Assembly: GCA_025642065.1 (NCBI GenBank)
Contig: JAODUP010000065.1
Coordinates: 701,501 to 765,500 of the forward strand
From: Paralvinella palmiformis
Lineage: Eukaryota > Annelida > Polychaeta > Terebellida > Alvinellidae
Length of the DNA stretch: 64,000 nucleotides
Reading direction: 5' to 3'
The translations under genes were made by a program, and so were the position numbers. Below the pieces are notes generated by a model. That model had not been told where the DNA came from. It saw only the letters and a list, made by a program, of their open reading frames with translations, and did no database searches. How positions within the stretch are numbered: position 1 is the stretch's first letter; every line of letters begins with the position of its first letter. This document shows positions 1 to 12,540 of the stretch, piece after piece.

Positions 1-20
1 ACACACACACACACACACAC
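1..20. repeat. (AC)n microsatellite at window edge
   Basis: Pure AC dinucleotide repeat, cut by the window start. Confidence 0.95.
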
Positions 21-1174
21 TCAGGTTATATGATGATTTCCTGTATCTTAGAACAAGTTGTATTTATGTCCAAATATATCTTCTAGAATAAACCAGTTTC
101 TTTAACTGTCTTGAAAAAACGATTTTCATCTGAAGGAGACCCAAACCAGTTGTTGTCAAAGTGCAAAAAAGTGCACCCTCCACAACAAACACTTCAGCTA
201 CTGAAATCATAGCCTAGGGAATCAAAGGTTTTAATTGTTTCTGAGTAGACTTCAAACTTTGAGCATAGTCTTTTTTTGGTGAATGTTCACAGTTTATACA
301 ATATTAGTCTGACAGCATTAGGGTTAAAACACTTATATTAATTATGCGGTCTGTTGTCAGATACTGAATAGAAAGATAAAGTCATAATTATTTCCAATAA
401 ATGACCATTAAAGGCAATGTTTAGTTATAAATGATACATTCATTCAAACATTCATGACAGTTATATCAGTTTTTCTGAAACCAGCCCAAAAGTTTCTTTA
501 TAAAATTGAATTTATAGGTTGATATCATTTAACAGATGCATCTGTTTACGCTATGATTCAAGTTCAGACAGCTCGTCACCAGTTTCTTCCTAAATGTTTT
601 TATAACAAATTTATGTATAGATTTTCCAATAATTCTCAGGTTTTAACACCCAAAGTATTTCTTGTAAGTATATGTAATGTTTTTCTCCACCCTGTGTAGG
701 TCAAATGAAAACAAAATATTAGGGGATGTGGTTCAATATATTATAGATTTTGGTGAGTGTGACTTATTTCACAGGAATAATCCTTTATTTAGTGAGACAA
801 AGGGTGTATTCAAGAACAGTAACTAGTTAGTTATTATTAATATTAGTTTTGTTATTAATATAATTCATTACATTTTTTGGGTACAATTATCACATCGAGG
901 TTCATGCTATCCACCCATCTCCAGTTTACCAACGAAGATTTTCCAACCAATTTAATATCAAGAAGCGTGTAAAAGTATACACAAAAGTAACATGATATTT
1001 TTGTATCTTAACTGTCTTCAAAGTTTTAGCAAAACCATTGCGTGAGTGTGACTGTAAGAATTTCCAGCATAAAACAGAAATGCAAATTTAGTTCTTCATT
1101 GTATTTCTGCCTTTACTGTAGCTCAGTATCCGTCATGCATCTTAAATTACTGTGAATCCAGGAAGACTGTCTAC

Positions 1175-1348
1175 ATAATATTGTAATACAGCAGGGGGGT
1201 TGAGTGGTCAGCGGAATGACGAGGGTAGAGATAATATTGTAATACAGCAGGGGGGTTGAGTGGTCAGCGGAATGACGAGGGTAGAGATAATATTGTAATA
1301 CAGCAGGGGTTGAGTGATCAGCGGAAAGACAAGGGTAGAGATAATATT
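1175..1348. repeat. 56-bp tandem repeat, about three copies
   Basis: Three consecutive copies of a 56-bp unit beginning ATAATATTGTAATACAGCAG start at 1175, 1231 and 1287. The third has a shortened G run and a few substitutions, and a partial fourth copy begins at 1341. The high similarity points to recent unequal exchange or slippage. The open frame across it is a by-product of the repeat. Confidence 0.9.
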
Positions 1349-1777
1349 CAAAATACATCAATCAGGGCATATACTAAAAGTTGATCTGCTTTCAGTTTTA
1401 AATTTTAAGACTATATAGAGTACCTTCAATCTGAGAATCGTAGTGAATTCTATTAATTCTTCCGATTTTGTATTAGTATCTCACACTTTCTACAATACCT
1501 TATACTTAGAACCAGCTCCCTCTCTTGCTTTGTGTGTGCGTGCGTGCGCAGAAGTGCCCAACTAAAAACAACTGTAGTTTTTGAACTAATTTTGGTTAAT
1601 CAAAGCTACTAATTTTGGCCAATTTGGATAATTGAAAGATCTCGCACCAATACTCTATAGTAAGTACTTTGTAATTATAAAAAGAAATATTAGATAATAT
1701 GATGCAATCACATAAAGTAAGAAGACCAAACTGATCAGAAAAATTAATTGGCACATCATAAAATGAGGACAATTAAA

Positions 1778-3455
1778 CATGGTTTCCACAACCAAGGAAA
1801 TATTATTTTCCAGGACAAAACTACTATTTTCCAGGACAAAACTACTATTTTCCAGGACAAAACTACCATTTTCCAGGACAAAGTATACAAGATTTAAAGG
1901 TAATATATCAAGATATGTGCGAAAAGCAGATCACATTTATTCAATGTATGATCGATTATTGACATTTTTATGGTAGAGCCTCCAGTTCACCCCTTCTAGC
2001 TGTCTGACCCACCCACTTTTATTTAAATCTGAACCAACACGGGATAACAAGACTATGTACCAGTACTCTTTTTCTTCTACAATCAAGGCATAATATTTAT
2101 TCACAGACCTTTTTGTTCTGAGTGGAGTTTTTCACAGGCAATATTTTTTTCGGGGAATTTCCTGATTTTGTAAAATTCAAGGACAATTCCAGGACCTGGA
2201 AAATTAAAGGGATAGTCCACTTTCATCTCAGATTTTCAGGACTGATACAGCTATGCTCAGAAATATCATAAATTATGTCAAAATGTGAAAATGATTAAAC
2301 CACACATTAAATAATCCAGTTCAGAGTGCTGATTAATCAACTTTTAATGGTCTATGGATGCCCCCATTTTGAAACTAGACATAGACCGGAAGCTCCTGAA
2401 TGCTGACATCACTTGAACACAGCAGTTTGACTGGAAATCTGTACAGCCCATACAAAAACATGTAAACAAGTGAGCAAAGAAATATTCCAGAACACAACTC
2501 AATTATCTTGTTAAAATTACATCATGAATGACATACAACCATATAATTTTGAGCCAGAAGGAATCTTACAAGAGGAAGATGATTAAAAATGGCTGAGATA
2601 TTAACGCTCAAGAGTAGCTATAATCTGCGTCAGTCTAGAGGGAGCTCATGTGACGTCAGAGCATTTGAGTTTTCACCTTCCTGCCTTTGAATCTGGCTTC
2701 CGGTGCAGCCGTATTAGCGGCCCTCCAGTGATTTGGATTATTTCCCTATATCCTATGATATCAGGTATATTTCGTTATTATTACAGGGCAGGACATTAAC
2801 GCTTGTCCGGGACAAGTAGTTTTGCATGCAGGACAAGTAGATCGTCCCAAGTACTTGCCCGACAGGACAAGTAAACTGAAGCATATCGAAAACGACTGTT
2901 TATTCATCCTTTTTTGACATTTCAATTTATGTGTCATTTTCTCCAGATCACCGTACGGAAGTTTACTAAAAGACTGAAACCGCCTGCGCATGTCGAATGC
3001 GTGGGCCAATCACAGCATGCGTTATCAATGTCTACAGTTGTTTAGCCAGCGTAAACTTGATTGTGGTTGGCTCGTTGATGTCCCCTGGTCACGAAGTTTC
3101 AGTCCATGTGCTTGTGTTTACATCTGCTTTGCCTCCATGTGTTTCTGTTTCACAAATAAATATACAACAAACAAAAACTCCAGTCTTTATTCAACACTGC
3201 TAATAAATTGTAACTTGGCGTAATTCTGTGATATTGTGGAGGTTTGTTAGGACAAGTAAATTTCAGATGGGACAAGTAAAAGATTGCAGCACTTGTCCTA
3301 CAGGACAAGTGGATCTCAAGAGTAAGTGTCATGGCCTGTATTACTGTGGACATTTTGATTACTGTTCTAAGCATTACATATTTAAGAAATATTTTTGTCC
3401 TGTCCCTTTAATTTGTCATTTTCCAGTTTTTCAGGATTTGTGGGAACCCTGTTAA
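1778..3455 (+). mobile_element. MITE with GGTTCCCAC ends, split by a nested insertion
   Basis: The left part (1778-2212) starts with a variant of CATGGTTCCCACAGCCAAGG and ends in TTTCCAGGACCTGGAAAATTAAAG. The right end (about 3404-3455) resumes with CCTTTAATTTGTCATTTTCC and finishes GTGGGAACCCTGT, the inverted counterpart of the left end. Other copies lie at 27890-28212, 32850-33000 and 40028-40213. The GGTTCCCAC termini resemble hAT-type non-autonomous elements; that assignment is inference. The copy contains a 21-bp x4 minisatellite (1806-1882), and about 1.2 kb has been inserted between its halves. Confidence 0.6.
2786..3343. mobile_element. Nested non-autonomous element rich in GGACAAGT motifs
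   Basis: The left end reads CAGGACATTAACGCTTGTCC. The right end, reverse complemented, reads CAGGCCATGACACTTACTC, an imperfect terminal inverted repeat. Several GGACAAGT/ACTTGTCC motifs occur near both ends. It lies inside the interrupted MITE at 1778-3455, so it or a larger carrier arrived later. No coding capacity is seen. Confidence 0.45.
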
Positions 3456-4094
3456 AACAGAATTTGAAAAAACAGATTGTCTCCACTTCAAAAATACAAT
3501 AACACACTTGGCTGTCTTGCTTAATTGGTGGACTTAATTTATAGAAAATAATGAAAACATCTATGACGATGGAGATAAAAGAATTAACAACACCTAAAAA
3601 AAGTCATTTAGTTTGGCTTTGTTTTGGTACCTGTGTCTCGGTCCAAGTCTTATAGCAATTGTGTGTGTAGTATAGCACTTCTCACTTTCTGGAACAGGTT
3701 TCTGGAAGGGATTAGAAGTCTATCTCACAGTGAAAAGTTTTAATCAATTCTAAAATTTCAGCTGTTCAATGGTGTGTTGACTGGTAAATAATTTTGTCTG
3801 TTCAAATTTCTTGTGCCTTATATAAATATTACTCTGGATATCACTGAATGGTGTCTTCGAATGGCTTCTGGTAAGCTAGTACTATACAACTTCAAACCTG
3901 CAGATGGTCACGGAATTCTAATTCACTTAAGATGGTTACATCTAAAGTGACAATTCACAAAAATAATTAAGACCAATTAAGATTATAAAATGAACACACA
4001 TTTCAATCTTGCTTTAACCAATAATAAATTAAAATATGTATTTTATCCAAATTCTGGTTACGCGTAAACCTTATGATACGAGCAACAAACAAAC

Positions 4095-7000
4095 CTCTAA
4101 AATGTCCTTAATTGCTGGATGACCTTGAGCTTTGTTTTCTTCGAATGTAATCATAGCAGTCGCCTGTCAAAAAATACAAATATGAAAAGTAGAGAAACTG
4201 TCTAGATAACTCAACAATGAACATCACCAAAAGTTAAACATGGCATAATAGCGTTACAGCCAGATCCTATTCACTTACAAAATATTATAAGCCTACATAA
4301 TCAAATTTCTACCATGTCCTGAGTCTATGCAGTGTCAATACACTTCTTATATACCTAGATACCAAACCATATAAAGCCCTGAAATTTGCTATTCTTCCGC
4401 ACTACTTAAACAAACATGAAAACTGTTTCATTTGATTGGTAGAGATTACGATATAAAATGATTTTAAGTTAACGGGTATGCATTTTATTTTTTATATAAA
4501 AAGTTATGAGAAAGCTATATACTAAAATACGGGACAAACAACTATGCCTGTCTGATACCTCTATATTTATAAAATACTGGGGCACCAAAATGAATATCAT
4601 TATCAGAAATAACAAATCACTGATCTGTTTATATAATTTATCAGACATCTGATATATATATGTATATATACACACATTTATATAATTCTCTAAAAATTCA
4701 CTGAAACACATAGATTTTGCCATTAAAGAATTAAAATTTCATCAGTTCCTTTTAAATATTTAGTACTCTCTTTTAGCAAACCTATACTAGAAAGGGGCTT
4801 ACCCCTCCTTGAATTTCCCCTTACAACAGCAGATGGGAGTCGCACAAGAATTTTAAATATTTATGTTCTCAGTTCAGGAGAGCTGCTCTTGGTTGTCCAC
4901 ATTTTATTAACCCAGCAGAGCAAACATTTATAAGGGTTCTGACTTTTCATTATAGCAGAATGTAGTATTAAATCCTTCATAAAGGAATACAATCCAATGT
5001 AAAAAGTCACTAATGCCTGAAATCCATTAGATGGTAAAAACTAAAACATGCTGCCATTATCAACATGAAAAAACCTCATATTTGTCATGGCTTCAAACCA
5101 AACCCATCGTTAAAGGTGCAAGCACTGAATGAGCAAGCACCTATTTTTGTTTGTTCGGATGCTCAGATGCAGATATAAAAAGATCCGAGCCAACGTGTTA
5201 CAATCATGTCGATATAGTTCGACAGATGTGATATCTTTGATCTCCTTTATTCTTGTTTGAACATCTTCAAAGATGTTGAAAGCCTCAACCTAACTTTAGA
5301 CCAAATAAAAGTGTATTATGCTCAGCCGCTATATTTAAAAAAAAAAGAGATAACAGGTTCAGGAGTTAGTGCATGCACAAGCCCTTGCCGCCATCAGGAG
5401 TCAGCACATGTGCATTTAATGCTTGGACCTTTAGCGCTAGCAAACACGGTTCCGATGCTCGGCTATGCAACCACTTCGTTTAAGAAATATTCCTCAGTCC
5501 AAAGACAATCATATCTGCATGTGGTTTAAATGTCATTCGATAATATAACGTCACCATGCATAATCGCAAAGTAAACTGATATTTCAATGTCCGAAAAGGA
5601 CTTGATATTACCAATCAAATGACAAATACAAGCAGAATTTAAGCATGAAAAAAATTGTTGAAGTGTATTTTTCATTTCTTCCCAATTCCATATGGCAGTT
5701 TTGGGAGTCCTGGTAACCTCCAACAAGATTATTTTTAAGACTGGCCTTATGTTGCTGTTTTACGGCCACTTTTTTTCACGATGTAGGCTAAATGGGCTGA
5801 GCGACCTCTAATAGTAATGGAGCAAAGTGAAAGATGACACCCCCTTCTGGGGTTTGAACCCAGGTGCTATAGATTTGTGGGCAACCGCACTACGAGTAAG
5901 TTAGGCCATGGAGGCCTGAGCCCCTTCGTGATACTATTCAAATGTTTTCATTGTTTATGATAAACAGTTTTGGGGAACCTAGTGTAAAATACACTCTCAG
6001 TCACACAATAAATGGTTTTGTGGAGGGTTCAGGATTAACATATGATATGATCAATTTCAACATGGTATTGGCATGGTACATTCCTTATCAAGTCGCATGT
6101 TTATTCCTAAATTTATAGCTCGTTTTATTATACAGCTAAAAATTAAACTGCCATAATTAATATTTTTGCTAACACGATCAGTGACAAATCAAGGTATGAA
6201 ATAAATTAGAAATATTGCATGGCAAGCCAACAATAAAACTATCCAATTGCTTATACGATAGTTGCATTAAGTGATATGAAAACTAATGGAATCAAAACCT
6301 GTTTATGATTTTACAATTTTATGTATTCATATGCTGAAAGTCTCAATAAATGTTGTAATATACAAAAGAAAGTATCATATATTTTCATAAAAATTATGGT
6401 AAAGAAATATGTATTATTTCTGCACTTCTGGATATTACTTTCACTGCAAGGGTCCATATTGTCTTAATTTTAAATCATATAGGCCTCGGATATCACCTAC
6501 AGTTAAGAAAATATTGTAAATTTTTGATAAATTTAAATAGATTTGATTATTTCAATAACAATCAATATTTCCAAAGGATCAACATTCAAATAGAACAGAC
6601 AATTTCTCATCAAGGAATAGGTTTTGTTATTCGTGTTAATATTAATATTTAGATAGTTTATTATGCTAGGATATTTGAATAAATCCCAACTGGCCCAAAC
6701 AGTGTTTGTGTGTGTTATATACAAAGCAGACTTGGTGTCAATTCAATTCCAAAATTAATGGTCAATTTCAAAATTGGTTATTTAAAAAAATGGAATTCAT
6801 AAATTTGGAATTTCCTACAAAAAATTTTAATCCACAAATTAATTTACCATTTTATTTTTTAATTCAGAAATATTTCTTCCTGACAATCCTACTTAGAAAA
6901 TAAACTACTCAGAGTATGTATTCCAAGTAGGTATTAAGAGAAATGGAATTGATACATTTAGAATTGATAAATTTGTCTGATACAAAGCTCAAGGCCCATA

Positions 7001-9502
7001 AGCATATTTTGGGAGCAACTGGTTCCCCCATGTTTGGAAAACAAGCGCATACACATATCACCTGGCTGGACATTAATAGAAAATACTGTCCTAATTATTA
7101 CATATCAGACAGTATACAGATTATAGTAGATATATCCCTTTAAAGAATGGTGTAAATGCTGAAGAATATCTAATCGTCACAAACCCATTCATCCTACTAG
7201 TACTACAAATATACTGTAAATAAATCTGGCTTAAAAGTAAATGTCTTCACATTTATAATAAATCCTAGTAACAGGGTACAAAACAAGCACCTGCCCACTC
7301 ACAAATTGGCCAGGTGATTGCTTCATTCCCCCAAATGGTCTTACTGGTGAGTGCTAATTTAAGGTTATTTTCTATGTTGGCCACAGTTGTTGGTCCGAGC
7401 AGCGTTCGACACTTTGTTGACACTGCTATTTTTTTAGCCACACATGTCGGACGGAATCCGAGCATACATTACGAGGCTGACATTGATATTGTCATATTTG
7501 TTTATATTGAACACGTACATAAATTATCGATTGCCAGTCACCCAGCGCATGTTATGTTAATTATTACAGAAGCTACGGCTTCTTGGCAGAGGAAAACATG
7601 ACTGACATGCTAGATTTACATAAGCTTTTTAAATATAGACACATCGTGACATATGCCATCTGATATAAATTAATAATTATAATAAAAACATATATTATGG
7701 TGTTCTAAAAATAAATATGTAGCATGCTCAATAAGCCATTATGGAAATGAAAAATATTTCACAACAATGATGCAGACACCATCCCCCAGACCCATTATCT
7801 GAAAAAAACCTTCAAATATTCAGACTGAGAACCCCAAATCTGTAGATCTCTAATTATTATAAGGAATTGTATAGAGTAGATATGGCAGTTTTCGGACACT
7901 TAACACATAATTAAACACAAAATTTTATGTTTTCATATTAGAAAAGTAGAATCCATTTCAAAACATTTATCCAACTTCAAGCTTCCCATAAATGTGCATT
8001 TCATTCTTGATTATATATTTTTTGGTACCATAAATTTTCTGAAAGTGAAGCATGGCTCACCAGGCAGAATTCAGACACTTGCGGCAGATATGAGAAAACA
8101 ACCAGAGGAACTATTAATGAATGTCATATACTATTTAAATAAAATGACATTAACTGATTACGTCCCCACAACTAGAATGACATTAATCACAATTTGGTAC
8201 TTGTTCATCTTTCTGATGATAGTTTTTGGGGTCTTCTGAATATAATAAAGTGAATTTGTTAATTCTATTCAACTTTATTTTATTTGTTGTAAAGCTGATA
8301 TTTCAATTTAGGGTGGTGTCCAAAAACTGAAAGGTACGTTTGAGATTATATTCAAAACGGCAGCATCTGAATAGATCAGATCTTAGTCAATATGTTTTGG
8401 CCAAAAACAAACGAAATAGGAGTAATAAGAGACTGCGAGATGGTTCAAATGAAGCCTTGCTTCTTACTACTACTGCATAAGAGCAAGAAACGTCTCTCAT
8501 GCTGAACAATCAAGAGGAGAGTTGTGTGTGTTGAACGTCATTACTTTATGTTAATATGTCACTGATTTGTGTGTGCCTCAAACAAATTTGTAACAGTTTG
8601 AATTCTAGCAGTGTCCAAAAATACCAATGTTTAAATGTGTGTGAGGATGCGTGCACACCTGTTTTTGAACGAGGATGCGCATGCATCTGTTTTTAAAATG
8701 ATAAGGAAATGCTGCCCTGTTTTCTTAAACTACAGGTTTAATCAATTAAACAGCTACAAAATTCCAATACTTATAAGGCCTAGTATGTCTCTCTCATAGT
8801 TGTAGAGCTTATGAATATCAACACACATGCGTGAAAAACACTCACATATGTTTAAACCCCAGTACAAAAGATATGTCAGATAGAGTAATGCATTGACCTG
8901 AAGCGTTTACTTTCAGGTCAATGGACTAATGGCATTAAAACTACAACTGGCGTAACCAGAAATAAAAACATACGCATAATGGCTCACATACGTTTAGACT
9001 ACAGGTCTAAATGTACATGTAGCCACTGCCTTATTATAAATAACCCTACAAGTATAATAAGCCTATAAGGGTATGTAATTAAACTTTCTAGTGATTTTGA
9101 TATTGGAAGGATACAATTATGAAACGACTGACATTATCATTTTGGTAGTCTATTATTATTATACTCTAGTCTATATTCATTAGATCTATTAATTTATTTA
9201 ATTATTGTCTTTACAGTCTTATCATGACAGAGCTAGAGCAGAGGAAACACATAATTAACTTCTGAATTTTAATCAGGAAAACATTTATAATAAGTAAAAA
9301 CAAATCCAATAGGCTACACCCATAAATCCCTAACGCTAGATTATTTTATACAACGTGACAATAAATGTGTTAAGTTATCACAGGCACGCACATGATACAA
9401 TCCCAGGAGAGCAGTCTTCTGTAAAGTGTCGAACAGCATATAATATTGTTTGATAAATTCCTCGCCCAACTGTTCCCATGGGGCTTTTTCAGTTTGCGCC
9501 AT
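4095..9502 (-). CDS. NUTF2: Nuclear transport factor 2-like protein, exons 1-2 (partial gene)
   Basis: Minus-strand coding exon 1 is 9502-9392: 37 codons beginning MAQTEKAPWEQLGEEF, donor GTGCGTG. Coding exon 2 is 4163-4095: 23 codons, acceptor TTTTTTGACAG, donor GTTTGT, encoding ATAMITFEENKAQGHPAIKD. Both junctions are phase 0. The pattern W-E-Q-x-G-x-x-F-x-x-x-Y-Y followed by M-x-T-F-E-x-N-x-x-Q-G matches the N-terminal half of NTF2, the small dimeric factor that carries RanGDP into the nucleus and binds FxFG nucleoporins. NTF2 is about 125 residues long, so roughly half is present here. The start was chosen because it gives the family-typical N-terminus. The remaining exon(s) were not found and should lie left of the window. 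Confidence 0.72.
5150..5490. repeat. Interspersed repeat also present at 39.7-40.4 kb
   Basis: The stretch with CATGTGCATTTAATGC, GACCTTTAG and CAACCACTTCGT is closely matched at 40350-40440 (CATGTGCATTAAGTGC, GACCTTTAA, TAACCACTTCGT). The motif GATCCGAGC-CATCGGAA recurs at 39670-39845. No coding capacity and no class assigned. Confidence 0.55.
5756..5922 (-). mobile_element. tRNA-derived SINE, family A
   Basis: On the minus strand the head reads GGCCTCCATGGCCTAACTTA, followed by the B-box-like GGGTTCAAACCCC, then the family body AGGTCGCTCAGCCCATTTAGCC and the tail end AAAGTGGCCGTAAAAC. Full-length relatives are at 34474-34665, 41037-41220 and 52063-52232. The element is an RNA polymerase III-type retroposon, not a functional tRNA gene. 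Confidence 0.75.
6715..6970 (-). repeat. Diverged inverted copy of the 39.1-kb MITE
   Basis: Segments TGTCAATTCAATTCC, AATTTGTGGATTAAAA (as reverse complement) and TATTCCAAGTAGG match 39091-39420 in inverted orientation. AT-rich and non-coding. Confidence 0.45.
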
Positions 9503-10639
9503 GTTCTATACAATTGACGCGTAGTTCTTGGCACTGACAATAAGTATTTAACGAGATCTGATTGCTTTCGTATTAACTACAACAAGAACACTGAAGTTCC
9601 ACTATCCGATTTTCAAAATGGCGTTTAAGTCTCGCGTCAATTCTCGTTTAGCAAGAGACTTCTACAACCTAGAGTGAAATATCGTCTGCTGGGTGGCTAA
9701 AGTGTATTCACCCAATTTTATTAAATGTGTCAGAGTTGTTTAGATGCAAAATGTACGCACATTTGACTGATTAACTGATTATTTTCTACCATAAAAATAA
9801 TAACCAAATACTCAAAATAAAATGAGAAAATGCCATGACGTTTCTGTTCAATTGTCATTCAGATATAGAAGTCTAATTATATTATGGCCGAAATGGCAGT
9901 TATTTTACGTGGCTTAATTCGCTATCTCAAATGAGGGAGACGAATGTGGTATGTAATTTACTGCTTCACCACGGGGACTCATTCTAAATAAAATCATAAT
10001 TTACAGTATATGACATATTCGATGGAGAAAACCTTGCCTCTTTCCATGGATGTATGAAAAACTCTTAATTCCTACTATAGCTAGATCTATATACTATTGT
10101 CTATATATAGCGAATATATGTGATCGTCATACTTTACCACCAATATCTCGATCATGCACATGTGTTAGATTTTAATAGGCATTGGTTTTCTGATATTAAT
10201 AAGGCTTTGGAATTGCCGACCCTCTTATCCATTCGAATCAAGGTATCAACATACCACGTAATCCGAAAATAATTGCAAAAAAGTTTTATGATATTTTCTT
10301 TTAGTATTTGATTTGGAGAATAATTAACATATATCAAAAGTTGGACAATTTTAGCGCATGGGAAATTCTCCAAAAGTGACGTAAAAACAAGATGGTGGCC
10401 AGCAGAAAAACGTTAAAATTCTGACTGATAACAATCTAATTATTAAGCTGATGTTTGAACAATTATTCCTTTCACCAATGTTTTTCGAATAACAGTACTT
10501 TGTGGAATGAATGTCGCATTTGCAATGATGTAACGACGTTATCCATGACGTCATCAGTGATCTATCTAATCAATGGAACAGTCTAGTATTACTAACTACT
10601 GATGTCATAATGCATAATATCCAACCTTACGGCTTCTCA
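9503..10639. other. NUTF2 upstream region
   Basis: Presumed promoter and 5' UTR of the minus-strand NUTF2-like gene next to 9502, then unassigned AT-rich sequence. No TATA box or initiator could be assigned with confidence, and no coding region was recognised. Confidence 0.4.
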
Positions 10640-12540
10640 GGTGCCTTCTTGTTCATCATCCTCTTCTTTCATCACAATTGCCATCTTGGCAAGGCCCACA
10701 TACATCCACTGGTACATTCGAGCCCATGCTTTCTGCAGGTACACATTATAGGGTTTTAGCACCATCCTGAACAGTTGCAGTGAATCATCTGAAGAAGTAC
10801 ACCTGGAACATGGCTTTTGTCTGGCATCACTAGAATGTGTTTTTCTTTTCCCCTTCTACCCTCCATCCACATTCAGACGGTTTCATTTCATCACAGTAGC
10901 TTATCCACTCCATAACCTGGTAATATGCCCACAGGGAGTGGAATTTACATGCTGGGGTTGTTGGGGGCAGACTTTCAGGCATGACAACAGCCTTCGCTCT
11001 TGCAACTTTCTTGCAAAGCATATTGTACCTGATAGGTGCCATGAGGTCATTATGATTTGCATTGACAGTGCCACTATTGCCCTGCAGCCACTGGTTTCCA
11101 CAACATCCTGACTTTGCTTTGGTGAGTAGAACACTTTCGACGAGTCTTTCATTTCCTTTTCTTTCTTGATTCTTTGGAACCCTGACTTCTTTCCGATTCC
11201 AATTACCCTGGATGTTGAATCGCATCCGGTGAACGTATCAATGAACAATATATCATTACAGATTGCTTCTCCAACTATATTCTTAAGGACCTTGATATTA
11301 TAGATATTTGATTTTACATTGTCCGAGCGGAAATAGCGTTCAGTGCAGTTTGTTTTAGTAGAGCAACAGTAGAAGGAGATCGGCGTCTTCTCCAACGAGG
11401 GTGGTAGACTTGAAAGCAGACTTTGTGACGGCTACTTTAGCGATCTCAACATCTGCACCTCCTTCAGCTTGGATCACCTCGCAGCCCCTCTGTCGCAAAC
11501 GTTCGATGATGAGCTGGATAATTGCTTGCTTGTAGGAGGTATCGAGAATGTTAATGTCACTTCCCAATACACCCGGAGCAGGTGAACAAGCCACGTTTAC
11601 TTCGAACTTTTCCACTTTTGGGTAAGATGAAGAAAACCCCATGGTTGAAAGACTATCTACCAAGAACCGTGACCTATACAATTAATGGTGCGTTTGTACT
11701 GCGATATCAAGCTGTAATGGTACAATTACAGCCCTTTGACGCATTGTTTAAATAACTTCTAGCCCAATACCAGCAACCTTTATGGACGTATCCTTCCCAA
11801 CGAAGAGATGCTGTAACAAGAATAGCAAACTTGCTGAGACATAATCCAATGCAGGTGCAAGTTTTAGTTCTGCCTGATTTGGATATGTATCCCCAAGTGG
11901 CGCTACTGTTGTTGTTATGTTACTTTTGATCAGTTTTGCTGCAGTTTGTAGAATTGATCGTTTCTGTGCTTCCTCGTCACCTTCCCGAGGTGAATTGTAG
12001 TAATCACGAAGAATCTGATAGGTTTCCCGCCCGAAAGGTCACAATGTTTGTCACACCCTTTCACTCATCCATGAATATAGAGTCACCATATTGTTTTAAA
12101 AGCTTTTCATTGGGGTACTGATTTTCACATGCCACGAATTTGCAACCACTCAAGTATTCTCCCATTTAGCAATAAGGTCTGATATCGTTAGCTGCTCTTC
12201 ATCATTTTCCTTGAGTGCAGACCTTTTCAAATGACTCTTGCTAATCACAGTCCTTTGGTCTTTTTGCAGAATCAACTGACCTGAACTGTTTGTAATTTCC
12301 CTCATTGTGCCAAAATTAACGTTACATGACTGGTGGTAAACACAGTCCGCCGCATGAATATAGCCCCCAAAATATTCGATGCGGCATTGACAATTAAAGG
12401 CTTATTCGTCCCTCCAATTCCCTTTGGGATAAGAGGCAGGTTTCTTTGCTTCAGCTCATTTTCTCTCCCTGCTAATATTGAAGTTAGGTCTTGGAAAAAC
12501 ATGACATCGGTTGAAATGCATATTTAATGTACACAATCTT
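10640..12540 (-). pseudogene. Broken copy of a multicopy invertebrate gene family (nuclease-like fold, Cys-rich C-terminus)
   Basis: Read on the minus strand, segments in different frames line up with one family that I recall as abundant and uncharacterised in invertebrate genomes. These include YRSRFLVDSLSTMGFSSSYP and the acidic motif LVGEDADLLLLLL (about 11355-11681), FIDTFTGCDSTSRV (about 10901-11395), and a C-terminus with C-N-C and CTCRKHGLECTSGC (about 10640-10810). The G-E-D-x-D-L-L-x-L-L motif suggests a PIN/FEN-like nuclease fold (inference). Upstream pieces at 11700-12540 contain frameshifts and stops. The multicopy nature suggests mobile DNA or cargo of mobile DNA, but no terminal repeats were identified. 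Non-functional as it stands. Confidence 0.6.

Larger units (their letters stand above)
21..4094. other. Non-coding DNA left of NUTF2 exon 2
   Basis: No exon is recognised here. If the NUTF2-like gene is intact this is its intron 2, since the remaining coding exon(s) are expected further left. I scanned the minus strand for the conserved C-terminal half of NTF2 and did not find it. Contents are the repeats listed separately (56-bp tandem repeat, a MITE with a nested element) and AT-rich sequence. Confidence 0.5.
4164..9391 (-). other. NUTF2 intron 1
   Basis: 5.2 kb intron. It holds a SINE copy (5756-5922), an interspersed repeat (about 5150-5490), a diverged copy of the 39.1-kb MITE (about 6715-6970, inverted) and otherwise AT-rich DNA. 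The short open frames here lack recognisable protein features. Confidence 0.55.

Noticed and set aside
1779..1976. 65-codon repetitive ORF (FSRTKLL repeats)
   Set aside because: Produced by the 21-bp minisatellite inside a MITE (21 is a multiple of 3), not a gene.
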